64,000 nucleotides of DNA from Haloferax gibbonsii ATCC 33959. GTDB taxonomy: Archaea; Halobacteriota; Halobacteria; Halobacteriales; Haloferacaceae. Shown here in pieces: positions 25,974 to 35,199 of this stretch. A program made the translations under genes and the position numbers. Under the pieces are notes generated by a model that did no database searches, had not been told where the DNA came from, and was given only the letters and a program-made list of their open reading frames with translations. Each line of letters starts with the position of its first letter. Position 1 is the stretch's first letter. Where the stretch lies: positions 675,043 through 739,042 of the forward strand of contig NZ_AOLJ01000011.1 of the NCBI RefSeq assembly GCF_000336775.1, in the 5' to 3' direction.

Positions 25974-26685
25974 GGGGCGGTCGGCCGTCGGGCAGGTCGC
26001 GCTCGTCGGCCTGTTCGTCACCGCGCTGACGACGGCGCAGTTGACGGCGTCGAAACTGCTCGCGATTCCCCTGCCGGCCGCGATAGGCGAACTCCCGTAC
26101 GTCGGCGCGGCCATCCTGATGCCGGGGGCGGCGCTGGCGTACGCGCTCACCTTCTTCGCGTCCGACTGCTACTCCGAACTGTACGGTCGCCGGGCGGCGC
26201 AGGTCATGGTGAACGTCGGCTTCGTCATGAACTTCGTCCTCCTCGGACTCGTCTGGAGCACCATCGCCGCGCCCGCCGCGAACCCCGAGTTCGCCGGGCA
26301 GTTCGCCACGGTGCTGTCGTCGGGGACGAACGTCGTCGCCGGGAGCCTGCTGGCGTACCTCGTGAGCCAGAACTGGGATGTCGTCGTCTTCCACGGCATC
26401 CGCGACATGACCGACGGCGCGTTCCTCTGGCTCCGCAACATCGTCTCGACGGCGACGAGTCAGGCCATCGACACGGTCATCTTCGTCGGCGTCGCGTTCT
26501 ACGTCGCGCCGACGGTCCTCGGCATCGGCGACGCGCTACCGTGGAACGTCCTCGTCGGCCTCGCTATCGGCCAGTACCTCCTGAAGCTCCTCATCGCAGT
26601 CGTGGACACGCCGTTCGTCTACGGGACCGTCGCACTCCTGCGCGACGACGACGAGTCCTCGACCGACGGCTGGGTCGCGGACTGA
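25966..26685 (+). CDS. queuosine precursor transporter family membrane protein (YhhQ/VUT)
   Basis: 239 residues with about six membrane helices. Family signatures are the N-terminal LTASKLLAIPLP, FASDCYSELYGRRAAQ and the NIVSTATSQAIDTVIFV segment characteristic of YhhQ/QPTR/VUT proteins. In bacteria YhhQ imports the queuosine precursor preQ0 or preQ1; archaea use preQ0 for archaeosine in tRNA position 15, so import of a deazapurine is the natural guess. Translationally coupled to the RHH gene. Confidence 0.9.
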   Translation: MSEGRSAVGQVALVGLFVTALTTAQLTASKLLAIPLPAAIGELPYVGAAILMPGAALAYALTFFASDCYSELYGRRAAQVMVNVGFVMNFVLLGLVWSTIAAPAANPEFAGQFATVLSSGTNVVAGSLLAYLVSQNWDVVVFHGIRDMTDGAFLWLRNIVSTATSQAIDTVIFVGVAFYVAPTVLGIGDALPWNVLVGLAIGQYLLKLLIAVVDTPFVYGTVALLRDDDESSTDGWVAD

Positions 26686-26740
26686 GGCGTTCCCAGGACG
26701 ACGGACGGCTTATCTCTTTTGGTAGCATACCACACGACGT

Positions 26741-26917
26741 ATGGCCGACGAGCACCGCCACAGGCTCACCGAGCGAGACGGGATGGAGATGGGGGTTCGC
26801 TGTCCGAACTGCGGGACGTACACGTCGTTCGGCGACATCCTCGCCACCGGAGCCTGCCGCGGCGGCTGGAAGGGGTGCCGGACGGGGCTTCGACTCGACC
26901 TCGTGGTGTACGACTGA
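26741..26917 (+). CDS. small zinc-ribbon-like protein
   Basis: 58 residues beginning MADEHRHRLTERD. Cysteines in CPNCGTYTSFGDI and the later GACRGGWKGC give four candidate zinc ligands. No charge-rich tail or membrane segment; unknown function. TATA-like cttatct lies 27-31 nt upstream of the ATG at 26741. Short enough to be missed by ORF cutoffs. Confidence 0.7.
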   Translation: MADEHRHRLTERDGMEMGVRCPNCGTYTSFGDILATGACRGGWKGCRTGLRLDLVVYD

Positions 26918-26977
26918 GAAAGACGGCGGGGCGACGGGACGCTGGGACGCGGGGCCGGCGAGAGCGACAGCGCGCGC

Positions 26978-27379
26978 TCAGGCCGCCGCGGACGCGTCCG
27001 GCGAGTCGTTCAGGTAGAGGTACGCCGCCGCGACGGCGAAGACGGCCTCGCCGCCCTTCGAGAGAATCGCCATGTCGCTGACTCGCCCGCTCATGACGAC
27101 CCAGGCGACGATTTGGGCGAGCGCGAACGCGATGGCGACGAGGTAGAACTCGCGCCGCCAGAACTTGCTCAGGTAGACGGCGATGCCCGCGAGGAAGCCG
27201 ACGCCCGCGAGGACGAACAGCACCGCCTGCGTCTGGTCGAACTGGAGCAACATCGGAGCCATCGACAGGTGGACGTACGTCGAGGTCAGCGCCCCGACGA
27301 TGGCGACGTACGGGACGATGCCCGACGGGAGGCCGGTGAACAGCGGTCGCGATTCAGCGGTCGTGGTGTCTGTTGACAT
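26978..27379 (-). CDS. four-helix membrane protein of unknown function
   Basis: 133 residues with four predicted membrane helices (about 22-45, 52-72, 76-97, 104-125) and a Ser/Thr-rich N-terminal tail. Contains PSGIVPYVAIVGALTSTYVHL and RVSDMAILSKGGEAVF; I believe this is a conserved haloarchaeal DUF (DUF7475-like), without a known role. An AT-rich TATA (aattattatcc on the minus strand, 27406-27416) lies about 30 nt upstream. Confidence 0.7.
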   Translation of the reverse strand: MSTDTTTAESRPLFTGLPSGIVPYVAIVGALTSTYVHLSMAPMLLQFDQTQAVLFVLAGVGFLAGIAVYLSKFWRREFYLVAIAFALAQIVAWVVMSGRVSDMAILSKGGEAVFAVAAAYLYLNDSPDASAAA

Positions 27380-27507
27380 GGGGACTCACGAACAGAGTCG
27401 TGTCAATGGATAATAATTTTTGCCCGGAGTGAGGCACAAATCGAAGGGAACACGCGGAGCCGTCGATGCGGGGGCGCGCAGGCGCGGTGAGCGTGAAATC
27501 GGCGCGT

Positions 27508-28281
27508 TCAGTCGTCTATCGGCTCGGCGAAGGCGAACCGGGGCTTCACGTCGGTGACGCGGACCGTCGGGGTGTCGCCCGCCTCCGTCCCGGAGACGAA
27601 GAGCGTGAAGTCCTCGACCTTGGCGATGCCGTCGCCCTCGCTGCCCACGTCGACGATTTCGACCTCGAGCTCGTCGCCCTTGCGGACCGGGGCGGTGAGG
27701 AAGTGCTTGCCGACGAGGTACTGCTCGGAGGAGCTGTCGCGGGAGGCGTCGGGGCGCATCGACCGGACGTACTGGAACTCCCGTTCCATGTCGGCGCGGA
27801 GGTCCGCGACGTCCGGCCCGTCGAACACCTTCACGGCGAAGTCGCCGCCGGTCGCCAGCAGTTCCTGTGCGACCTCGAACGCCTGCCGGGCGAGGTAGAC
27901 CGAGCGAGCGTGGTCCAGCGAGTACTCGCCGGTCATGTTCGGCGCCATGTCGGAGACGACGGCGTCGGCCCCGCGCTCGCCGATGACGGCCGTCAGCTCC
28001 TCTTTCGTCTCGTCTTCGGTCATGTCGCCGCGAATCGTCTGAACGTTGTCGCGGTCGATGCCGCGGATTCGCTGGAGGTCGACGCCGACGACCTTGCCGT
28101 GGTCGCCGACCGCCTCGGAGGCGACCTGCAGCCACCCGCCCGGGGCGGCACCGAGGTCGACGACGGTGTTGCCGGGGCCGAACAGCCCCGCGTCCCCGTC
28201 GAGTTGTTTCAGCTTGTAGGCCGAGCGGGCGCGGTAGCCCTCCTGTTTGGCCTTGTTGTAGTAGTGGTCCTTGCGCGCCAT
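27508..28281 (-). CDS. rlmE: 23S rRNA (uridine-2'-O-)-methyltransferase RlmE with TRAM domain
   Basis: 257 residues. The N-terminal KAKQEGYRARSAYKL and VDLGAAPGGWLQVA (SAM motif I) are RrmJ/FtsJ signatures, and DGAVVSDMAPN-like VSDMAPNMTGEYSLDH and ATGGDFAVKVFDG carry the catalytic Asp and Lys. The C-terminal 60 residues form a TRAM beta-barrel (VRKGDELEVEIVDVG...GIAKVEDFTLFV) typical of the archaeal version. Methylates the A-loop uridine of 23S rRNA during 50S assembly. Confidence 0.93.
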   Translation of the reverse strand: MARKDHYYNKAKQEGYRARSAYKLKQLDGDAGLFGPGNTVVDLGAAPGGWLQVASEAVGDHGKVVGVDLQRIRGIDRDNVQTIRGDMTEDETKEELTAVIGERGADAVVSDMAPNMTGEYSLDHARSVYLARQAFEVAQELLATGGDFAVKVFDGPDVADLRADMEREFQYVRSMRPDASRDSSSEQYLVGKHFLTAPVRKGDELEVEIVDVGSEGDGIAKVEDFTLFVSGTEAGDTPTVRVTDVKPRFAFAEPIDD

Positions 28282-28388
28282 GGTCTTGACAGCAGTAGCG
28301 TATCAGGCCGTATACCGGCTTCGGCTTGCGCCGTGAAGCGTGCGGAACAGTCCCACATCCGACGGCGTCGGCGTCGAGGCGGTCTGGC

Positions 28389-28838
28389 TCAGTCGTCGCC
28401 GACGAGTTCGTCGAACAGCGCCGCGACGCGCCCCTCGATGTCGTCGCGAATCGCCCGGACCGCGTCGAGGTCCCGCCCGTCGGGGTCGTCGAGGGCCCAG
28501 TCGCGGGCGTCACCGCGCCACGTCATCGGACAGATACCCTCGGCCGAACAGCCCATCGTGACGACGATGTCGACGCCCATAATCTCGTCCTGCTCGATTG
28601 CGCGCGGCGTCTCGTCTGCGAGGTCGAACCCCCGCTCGCCCATGACCTCGACGACCTCGTCGTGGACGTGGTCGGCGGGGTCGGTGCCGCCGGTGACGAC
28701 CTCGATTCGGTCGCCGACGCCGCGCTCGTCGCGCTCCCGGCGGGCGAAGGCCGTCGCCATCTGGCTCCGGCCGGCGTTCTGGACGCAGACGAAGGCGACG
28801 CGGGTGGAAGTCGCGTCGGCGTCGGCGGCGTCGCTCAT
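28389..28838 (-). CDS. arsC: arsenate reductase/low-molecular-weight phosphatase family protein
   Basis: 149 residues. The phosphatase loop CVQNAGRS (Cys-x5-Arg plus Ser, near 18-25) is followed by a thiol segment MGCSAEGICPMTWRG whose cysteines fit the thioredoxin-coupled arsenate reductases, and by WALDDPDGRDL with the catalytic Asp. It would reduce arsenate or act as a low-molecular-weight tyrosine phosphatase. The ATG at 28838 overlaps by ATGA the stop of a 17-codon leader ORF, so its translation is probably coupled. Confidence 0.85.
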   Translation of the reverse strand: MSDAADADATSTRVAFVCVQNAGRSQMATAFARRERDERGVGDRIEVVTGGTDPADHVHDEVVEVMGERGFDLADETPRAIEQDEIMGVDIVVTMGCSAEGICPMTWRGDARDWALDDPDGRDLDAVRAIRDDIEGRVAALFDELVGDD

Positions 28839-28888
28839 CTCTCGGCACCTCGTCGGCGGGCGGCTGTCTTCGTGTCGTCGTTCGCCAT
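28835..28888 (-). CDS. 17-residue leader ORF coupled to arsC
   Basis: Minus-strand ORF MANDDTKTAARRRGAER, ATG at 28888 and stop TGA overlapping the arsC start as ATGA. A TATA-like ctcaaata (28911-28918, minus strand) is centred 26 nt upstream of this ATG, so a transcript would begin at the leader ORF itself rather than at arsC. The peptide is basic and has no recognised motif. Existence as a translated product is inferred only. Confidence 0.45.
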   Translation of the reverse strand: MANDDTKTAARRRGAER

Positions 28889-29079
28889 AGCCGGGAGTTG
28901 CACAATCAGCTATTTGAGTGCTTTGAAGCCCGAGACCCCAGAAATCGGCAGGTTAGCTGCATAGCCGAACAGTGACAACAACACCCATGGGGAGCCGACG
29001 GGAGCGATGGGGTGCTCGCGGGAGCGCGCACGCGGGAGAGCGTGCGAACATCATATTGCGGTGAGTCCAAATCAGGAGT

Positions 29080-29087
29080 ATTTTTAA
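29080..29087 (+). promoter_or_regulatory. TATA box of pcn
   Basis: A T-rich attttt-aag element about 26-29 nt upstream of the PCNA ATG at 29112. Confidence 0.55.
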
Positions 29088-29111
29088 GACCGCTGTCGTA
29101 CGACGGCACAT

Positions 29112-29855
29112 ATGTTCAAGGCCATCGTGAGCGCCGCGACGCTCCGGGACGCGCTCGACTCCGTGAGCGTCCTCGTCGACGAGTGTAAGATTCGACTCAA
29201 CGAGGAGAGTCTCTCCATCCGCGCCGTCGACCCCGCGAACGTCGGCATGGTGGACCTCACGCTCGACGCGGCGGCGTTCGAATCCTACGAAGCCGACGGC
29301 GGCGTCATCGGCGTCAACCTCTCCCGCCTCGAAGAGGTCGCCGGGATGGCGGGCTCGGGCGACCTCATCCACCTCACGCTCGACGAGGAGACGCGCAAGC
29401 TCAACATCCGCATCGACGGGCTGTCGTACACGCTCGCGCTCATCGACCCGGACTCGATTCGCCAGGAACCCGACATTCCGGACCTCGACCTCGCCGCGAA
29501 CATCGTCCTCGAAGGGACGCACCTCGACCGCGGTATCAAGGCGGCCGACATGGTCTCCGACCACATCCGCCTCCGCGTCGACGGCGCGGAAGAGACGTTC
29601 CACATCGAGGCCGAAGGCGACACCGACGACGTTGACCTGTCGCTTCCCCCCGCGGACCTCATCAGCATCGAAGCCGGCGCGGCCGACTCGCTGTTCTCGC
29701 TGGACTACCTGAAGGACATGAACAAGGCGATTCCGACCGACGCCGAGGTCACCGTCGAACTCGGCGAGGAGTTCCCGGTCAAGCTTCACTACCAGATCGC
29801 GGAAGGGATGGGCACCATCACGTACATGCTCGCCCCGCGCATCCAGAGCGACTGA
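29112..29855 (+). CDS. pcn: DNA polymerase sliding clamp PCNA
   Basis: 247 residues, the standard archaeal PCNA length with the two-domain clamp fold. Recognisable segments are the N-terminal [20 protein letters not shown], the interdomain connecting region ([14 protein letters not shown]) and the C-terminal [12 protein letters not shown]. Forms a homotrimeric ring that tethers polymerase, FEN1, ligase and others through PIP boxes; loaded by RFC, two of whose small subunits lie elsewhere in this window. Confidence 0.97.
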   Translation: MFKAIVSAATLRDALDSVSVLVDECKIRLNEESLSIRAVDPANVGMVDLTLDAAAFESYEADGGVIGVNLSRLEEVAGMAGSGDLIHLTLDEETRKLNIRIDGLSYTLALIDPDSIRQEPDIPDLDLAANIVLEGTHLDRGIKAADMVSDHIRLRVDGAEETFHIEAEGDTDDVDLSLPPADLISIEAGAADSLFSLDYLKDMNKAIPTDAEVTVELGEEFPVKLHYQIAEGMGTITYMLAPRIQSD

Positions 29856-29920
29856 GCGGACGTTTCGGCCACCGCGTCGTTCACCGACCACCGAGCCGTC
29901 CCACTCGTTTCTCCCGACTC

Positions 29921-31687
29921 CTACCGGTCAGCGACGGCGTCGGCCGTCTCGTCCCGACACCAGTACGGCAGTCGAACCGTCGCCGTCGTGCCGGTGTCGC
30001 CGCGGCCCGCTGACTCGTCGGGCGCGTCTCCGGCCCCGTCGGCCGCCCCGTCTCGCCCGCCCCGAACGTCGAACGTGAGGTCGCCGCCGAGCGCGTCGAC
30101 CGTCCACCGGACCGCCCAGAGACCGAGGCCGCTGCCGTGTTGGAGCGGCGACTCGCCGCCGGTCTCGACCACGGAGCGCTCGTAGTCCGGGACGCCCGGG
30201 CCGTCGTCTTCGACGACGAGGACGAGGTCGGCGTCGGCGGCCCGGACCGACACGGAGACGGTCGGGTCGTCGCCGCCGTGTTCGAGCGCGTTCTCGACGA
30301 GTTCGCTGACGAGGAGCTTCGCCGCCGATTCGCTCCCGGAGACCGGCAGCGACTCGGGGGCGTCCACGTCGACCGAGCCGGCGTCGAACTCCGCGCGGAC
30401 CTCGGCGACGCAGGTTCGCACCGTCGCGGCGACGTCGAAGCGGCTGCCGCCGTCGATGCCGGCCATGACCCGCTCGACGGTCCGGGCCTTCTCGCCGAGC
30501 GAGAGGAGCTTGTTCGACCGCGCTCGTATCGTGTCGGTGGGGTCGCGCTGGTCCGCCGGGAGCCGCTCTGCGAGCATGTCGGCGTAGCCGATGACGACCG
30601 TCATGTCGTTTCTGAGGTTGTGCCGGAGGACGCGGTTGAGGACTTCGAGGCGCTGGCGGCGGCGGACCCGCCCCGTCACGTCGGAGACGGTGACGGTCCG
30701 GCCGAGGCGGCGGCCGTGCTGGTCCGTCACCGGCGAGAGCGTCACCTCGTAGGTCCGGCGGCGGCGGTCGACCGTCACGTCCACGAGCTGTCGGTCCTCG
30801 TCGAGGTCGACGCCCGGAAGCACCGACGACAGCGGGTCGAACGCCGAGGCCGGATCGAGGTCGAGGAGCGACGAGGCGGTCTCGTTGGCGTCGACCACGC
30901 GGTGCTCGCGGTCGAGGACGAGAATGCCGACGGCCACGTCGTCGATGGCGGCGCGGCGGCCGAGCCGACCGGTCGCCGGCGAGAGCCCGAACAGCTGGAA
31001 CCGGTAGAGCGCGTGGCCGAACGTCGCGCCCGTCACCGCGAGGGCGATGGGCGTGAAGTTCACCATCTGAAGCGGGCCGATGCCGAAGGTGTGGGCGACG
31101 TGGGCGACCGTCGGCGCGGTCGAGCCGATGGCGAGGGTGACCGCCTGCTCGCGGTAGTGCGAGAGCCGTTCGACCAGCATCTCGATGATGAGGACGAGCC
31201 CGGAGCCGATGATGACGTAGCCGTACACCGCGTGGAGGTAGTACCAGAGGTTCGGGTCGAACCGCACCGTGGCCGCGCCGAACACCGGGTCGATGTGGTA
31301 GTTCGTCCACAGCAAGCCGTGGCTCGGGTTCGTGGCGAGCGCGACGACGGTGACGGCCGGAAACACGAGGAGCCCCGCGATGAGCCGCCGCGAGAGGAGT
31401 TCGCCGCGGCCGGTGTAGGAAAGCGCGAACGCGAACCACGCGGGCGCGATGACGGCCTGCGCGACGTCGATGGGGATTTGGAACCAGAATCGGAGCGAGG
31501 GGTCGAACACCGTGAGCGCGACGCCGTAGGAGCCGGCCCAGAGCGCCGCCGAAAACAGGAGGACCGACAGCGATTTCGAACCGGGTTCGGTGCCCTCGCG
31601 CCAGGCGACGACCGCGATGGAGACGGAGACGAGCGCCGCGACGAGGCAGAGGACGACCAGCGGCGAGACGGCGGCGACCGAAGGCAC
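29921..31687 (-). CDS. membrane histidine kinase (7TM sensor, PAS, HisKA, HATPase)
   Basis: 588 residues, GTG start. Seven membrane helices in the first 232 residues match the N-terminal histidine-kinase 7TM module of haloarchaea. A PAS domain (about 247-340) follows, then the HisKA helix with VLRHNLRNDMTVV (His356) typical of haloarchaeal kinases, and a HATPase domain with N box (LLVSELVENALEH) and G boxes (DDGPGVPDYE, GSGLGLWAVRW). The last 40 residues are a low-complexity Gly/Asp stretch before the final strand. No response regulator adjoins it. Confidence 0.92.
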   Translation of the reverse strand: MPSVAAVSPLVVLCLVAALVSVSIAVVAWREGTEPGSKSLSVLLFSAALWAGSYGVALTVFDPSLRFWFQIPIDVAQAVIAPAWFAFALSYTGRGELLSRRLIAGLLVFPAVTVVALATNPSHGLLWTNYHIDPVFGAATVRFDPNLWYYLHAVYGYVIIGSGLVLIIEMLVERLSHYREQAVTLAIGSTAPTVAHVAHTFGIGPLQMVNFTPIALAVTGATFGHALYRFQLFGLSPATGRLGRRAAIDDVAVGILVLDREHRVVDANETASSLLDLDPASAFDPLSSVLPGVDLDEDRQLVDVTVDRRRRTYEVTLSPVTDQHGRRLGRTVTVSDVTGRVRRRQRLEVLNRVLRHNLRNDMTVVIGYADMLAERLPADQRDPTDTIRARSNKLLSLGEKARTVERVMAGIDGGSRFDVAATVRTCVAEVRAEFDAGSVDVDAPESLPVSGSESAAKLLVSELVENALEHGGDDPTVSVSVRAADADLVLVVEDDGPGVPDYERSVVETGGESPLQHGSGLGLWAVRWTVDALGGDLTFDVRGGRDGAADGAGDAPDESAGRGDTGTTATVRLPYWCRDETADAVADR

Positions 31688-31801
31688 GCATAAACCTCAG
31701 ACTCGGCGCTCGTAACACTTGCGGGCCGCGGCGAAATTCGAGCGACGGGTCAGCCGCGTCTCGGCCGCGGGTGTCGTGTCTCGGCCGCGACACTCAGGCA
31801 C

Positions 31802-33160
31802 TCAGGGCGCTTCCGCCCGCGGCCGGCGCGCCACGGACGCGAGGACGTAGACCACGGGCACGATGAGCGCGGCCCCGACGACGAACGGCGACCAGTACGC
31901 GAGGACGTACAGCGCCGCCATCGACGGCGGGCCGAGCGTCCGGCCGAGGCTTCCCGCGCCCTGCGTGACCCCGAAGGCGTTGCCCTGCTGGTCGGCCGAC
32001 GCCGACGTGGAGACGAGCGTCGACAGCGAGACGTTCAACATCCCGTTTCCGAACGACAGGAGCGCCCCGACGAGGAGGAGCGCCACGAGTTCGCGGGTGA
32101 GCCACGGCGGGCCGCCGACCGCGGGGAGCACCGCCCCGATGTCGGGCGAAAAGGGGAGCAACGCGAGCGAGAGCAGGAGCCCGACCGCGCCGACGACCGC
32201 CAGTTTCGCCTCCGAGTACCGCCGGGCGAGTCGGCCGACGACGACCCCCTGATTCAGCGTGCCGAGCAGGCCGATGTAGGTCAGAAACAGCGCCGTCTCG
32301 GTCTCGCCGTAGCCGTACACGTCGGCCGCGAAGGGGATGAACATGACCTGAATCCCCGAGAAGGCGACCGAGACGACGAAAAAGGAGACGACGAGTCCCC
32401 GGAGGTCGTCGTCGGCGAGGGCGGTGCGGAACTGCGAGACGAGCGTCGTCGCGGGCGTGCCGGCCGGCGCGCGGGTGCGCTCGGGTTCGCGCAGGAAGAC
32501 GAACGCGAAGCCGAGGCTGACGAGGCTCAACGCCGCCGCGGTGAAACTCGGCAGCGAGAACCGCGTCGCGGGCACGAACGACGGGAGCAGGTCGCGGGCG
32601 GTGGTGACGACCGGCTCGGAGGCCATCAGACCGCCCAGAGCCGGCCCGAAGATGAACCCGAGACTGAACGACGCGCCGACGAGGCCGAGCGCGCCGGCCC
32701 GCCGCGCCGGGGGCGTGATGTCGGCGATATACGCCTGCGCGGTGGCGATGTTGCCGCCCATCGCGCCCGCGAGCATCCGCGAGGCGAACAGCGTCGCCAC
32801 CGCGAGCGTCGTGCCGAACAGCAGGCCGATTTCGCCGGCGACGCCGAAGACCGTCCACGCGAGGACGCTCCCGACGAGCGACAGCATGATGACCGGCCGG
32901 CGGCCCCGCTGGTCGGAGATGCGGCCGAGGACGGGCGCGAAGAGGAACTGCATGAGCGAGTACGACGCCGCCAAGAACCCGATGTACACGTCGCTGACGC
33001 CGAAGCTTCGGACGTAGAACGGGAGGATGGGGATGACGACGCCGAACCCGAGGAGGTCGATGAAGACGACGGCGATGACGACCGCGAGGGCGCGTCGCGT
33101 TCCGCGCGACTCCTCGGGGAACTCGGCGTCGGAAGAGACGGCGGACTCGGGGGCACTCAC
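31802..33160 (-). CDS. MFS transporter (multidrug-type)
   Basis: 452 residues from the GTG at 33160, 12 membrane helices. The cytoplasmic loop 2-3 motif is GRISDQRGRRPVIML, the classic MFS motif A, and motif C-like GPALGGLMA follows helix 5, as in the DHA1 drug:H+ antiporters (TetA/MdtG-like). The longer in-frame reading beyond 33160 has no membrane character and overlaps the neighbouring gene. Substrate unknown. Confidence 0.88.
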   Translation of the reverse strand: MSAPESAVSSDAEFPEESRGTRRALAVVIAVVFIDLLGFGVVIPILPFYVRSFGVSDVYIGFLAASYSLMQFLFAPVLGRISDQRGRRPVIMLSLVGSVLAWTVFGVAGEIGLLFGTTLAVATLFASRMLAGAMGGNIATAQAYIADITPPARRAGALGLVGASFSLGFIFGPALGGLMASEPVVTTARDLLPSFVPATRFSLPSFTAAALSLVSLGFAFVFLREPERTRAPAGTPATTLVSQFRTALADDDLRGLVVSFFVVSVAFSGIQVMFIPFAADVYGYGETETALFLTYIGLLGTLNQGVVVGRLARRYSEAKLAVVGAVGLLLSLALLPFSPDIGAVLPAVGGPPWLTRELVALLLVGALLSFGNGMLNVSLSTLVSTSASADQQGNAFGVTQGAGSLGRTLGPPSMAALYVLAYWSPFVVGAALIVPVVYVLASVARRPRAEAP

Positions 33161-33255
33161 GACACCACAAACGCGCGAGAAACGCCTAACGGTTGCGCCG
33201 AGTTCGCGGGAGAATCGAAGGGAACGTTGGGTCGAAGGGCGAACCGGGTCGGCGC

Positions 33256-33849
33256 TCAGGAACGGTATCTGTCGATGACGCGCTTGGCCGAGACGGCCTT
33301 TTCCTTCCAGCCGTAGCCCGCGTCGTAGACGTGGCGCTTCTTCTCGACGAGTTCGGCGGGCGTCGCCTCCTCGAAGCCGCCGCGGTCCCACGCGCCGGTG
33401 TCGCGGAGCCAGTTGACGACGTTCTCGCGCGTCTCGGGCCACGACAGGCCGACCATCTCGTACCACGCGATCATGGCGAAGACGGCGTTGTCGTGACAGC
33501 CGGGGACGCTCCCGTACTGGTGGAGCGTCCGCATCGGCTCCCGGGTCGGCTCGGAGACCTCCTCTCTGAACTCCTCGGCGGTGAGAAGGCGGAGGACGCC
33601 CGAGTTCGCCTCCGACACCCGCTCGTCGCGCTTGAGTCGCCGGAGCGCGGCCTGCTGGAGCGGCCCCCACTCGCCCGGCGCTTCGCGGCGAAGCGTCTCC
33701 TCGTCGCACGGCCCGCCAGCGAGGACCGAGACGATGTCGACGTAGGCGCGCTCGACTTCGACCCACGGGGTCCCCTCGAAGCGACAGTCGGCGTCGTGGA
33801 GACTGGTGGTGGCGCGGCAGTCCGGACACGGGTAGTCGAAGTGCGGCAC
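33256..33849 (-). CDS. uncharacterised haloarchaeal protein with N-terminal zinc knuckle
   Basis: 197 residues, GTG start at 33849, with a TATA-like ctattacc centred 27 nt upstream on the minus strand. CPDC (8-11) with a following HDADC gives a possible zinc knuckle. The middle (GEWGPLQQAALRRLKRDERVSE) may be a small helical or winged-helix part, and the C-terminal half is rich in conserved-looking Trp and Tyr (DNAVFAMIAWYEMVGLSWPETRENVVNWL). No known function. Divergent from priL. Confidence 0.7.
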   Translation of the reverse strand: MPHFDYPCPDCRATTSLHDADCRFEGTPWVEVERAYVDIVSVLAGGPCDEETLRREAPGEWGPLQQAALRRLKRDERVSEANSGVLRLLTAEEFREEVSEPTREPMRTLHQYGSVPGCHDNAVFAMIAWYEMVGLSWPETRENVVNWLRDTGAWDRGGFEEATPAELVEKKRHVYDAGYGWKEKAVSAKRVIDRYRS

Positions 33850-33993
33850 GTGAGAGCCTGAGGAAGTGGTCGGTAATAGGTTGTGTGATGCGCCGTCGCC
33901 GGCGACACCCCGCCGCGAGACTCGGCCGCACGGCCCGCGCCCGCCACCGCCGAATCCGTCGCGTTTATCGGTGGGCACCCGGAACGTGGCGGT

Positions 33994-35100
33994 ATGCGGA
34001 TGCGCCCGCTCCACGCCCGATACCCGTTCTTCGCCGCGGCCAGAGAGGCGGTCGAATCGGCCGACGTCGCTATCGCGACGCTCGTCGCCGAGGACGCCCC
34101 GGCCGTCGAGCGTGGCGTCGAGCGCGTCGAACGCGCCCTCATGGAGGGCACCGTCGAGCCCGACCCCGACGAGGCCTACGGGTGGGACACCCAGACGGAA
34201 CTGCTTTCGTACCCCATCTCGCGCATCATCGTCTCGCTCGTCGAGACGCCCGCGGCGGTGGACAAGTACGCCCGCGCCGAGGCCGACACGGCCTACGAGC
34301 GCATGCTCGCCGACTTCGACGCCGGCGACGACGACGTCCACGGCGAGGCCCGCGCGAGCCTCGACGACTTCCTCCGCGAGTTCGACCTCGACGGAGCGGT
34401 GCGGGCCGAGTCGAACCGGAACCGGAACAGCCGCCGCGCGCCCGACCACTACTGGGTCGACGTGGGACCGTACCTCACCTACTCCGACACCGACTGGGGC
34501 GCGGACTGGCGACTCGTCAACCGCTCGCTGGCCGACGGCGCGGTCCGCGTCACCCGCGAGGAGCTCTCGGAACTGCTCCGCGAGGCGGTCCGCCGCCGGG
34601 TGGCAGAGGGGCTTCCCTTCGCCGTCCGCGGGAGCGACGCGGGCGACCGACTCGCCGACGCGCTCAAACCCCACGTCGAGCGCCTGCGGAACCTGCTTTC
34701 GGACCGCGGCGCGGTCAACGTCGTCTACGTCGACTCGGTCGACCCGGACCACTTCCCGCCCTGCGTCGAGGCGCTGTTGGCGCGGGCGCAGGACGACGAG
34801 GACCTCCCGAACGAGGCGGCGTTCGCGCTCGCGGCGTTCCTCGTCGGCGTCGGCCTCGAACCCGAGGAGGTCGGCGGCGTCGTCGGCGACGCGAACGCCG
34901 AGGAACTCGAAACGCGGGCGACGGTCCTCGCGGACTCGAGCGGGTCGCAGTACGCGCCGCCGACCTGCGAGACGATGCAGGCGTACGACCTCTGTGTGAA
35001 CCGCGACGACCGCTGTGACACCATCAAGCACCCGATGAAGTACTTCGAGACGGCGACGAACGACGCGGACGCGGTCGCCGCGGACGAGACCGCCGACTGA
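33994..35100 (+). CDS. priL: DNA primase large subunit PriL
   Basis: 368 residues. The N-terminal helical domain (PLHARYPFFAAAREAVE, then ELLSYPISRIIVSLVE) interacts with PriS, and the C-terminal iron-sulfur domain supplies four cysteines at 257, 325, 334 and 341 (PPC, CETM, LCVNRDDRC) for a [4Fe-4S] cluster. It assists primer initiation and length counting. TATA-like tttatcgg (33964-33971) is 27 nt upstream. The catalytic subunit PriS is not in the window. Confidence 0.94.
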   Translation: MRMRPLHARYPFFAAAREAVESADVAIATLVAEDAPAVERGVERVERALMEGTVEPDPDEAYGWDTQTELLSYPISRIIVSLVETPAAVDKYARAEADTAYERMLADFDAGDDDVHGEARASLDDFLREFDLDGAVRAESNRNRNSRRAPDHYWVDVGPYLTYSDTDWGADWRLVNRSLADGAVRVTREELSELLREAVRRRVAEGLPFAVRGSDAGDRLADALKPHVERLRNLLSDRGAVNVVYVDSVDPDHFPPCVEALLARAQDDEDLPNEAAFALAAFLVGVGLEPEEVGGVVGDANAEELETRATVLADSSGSQYAPPTCETMQAYDLCVNRDDRCDTIKHPMKYFETATNDADAVAADETAD

Positions 35101-35199
35101 CGGAGTCCGTGCTGACGGCGTACCCAACCCGTGAGCGCCGCGGCTGTGCGTCGGGCGGTAGGGTAGTGGCGACCGAGTCGCCGAAACCGACCGAGAGGA

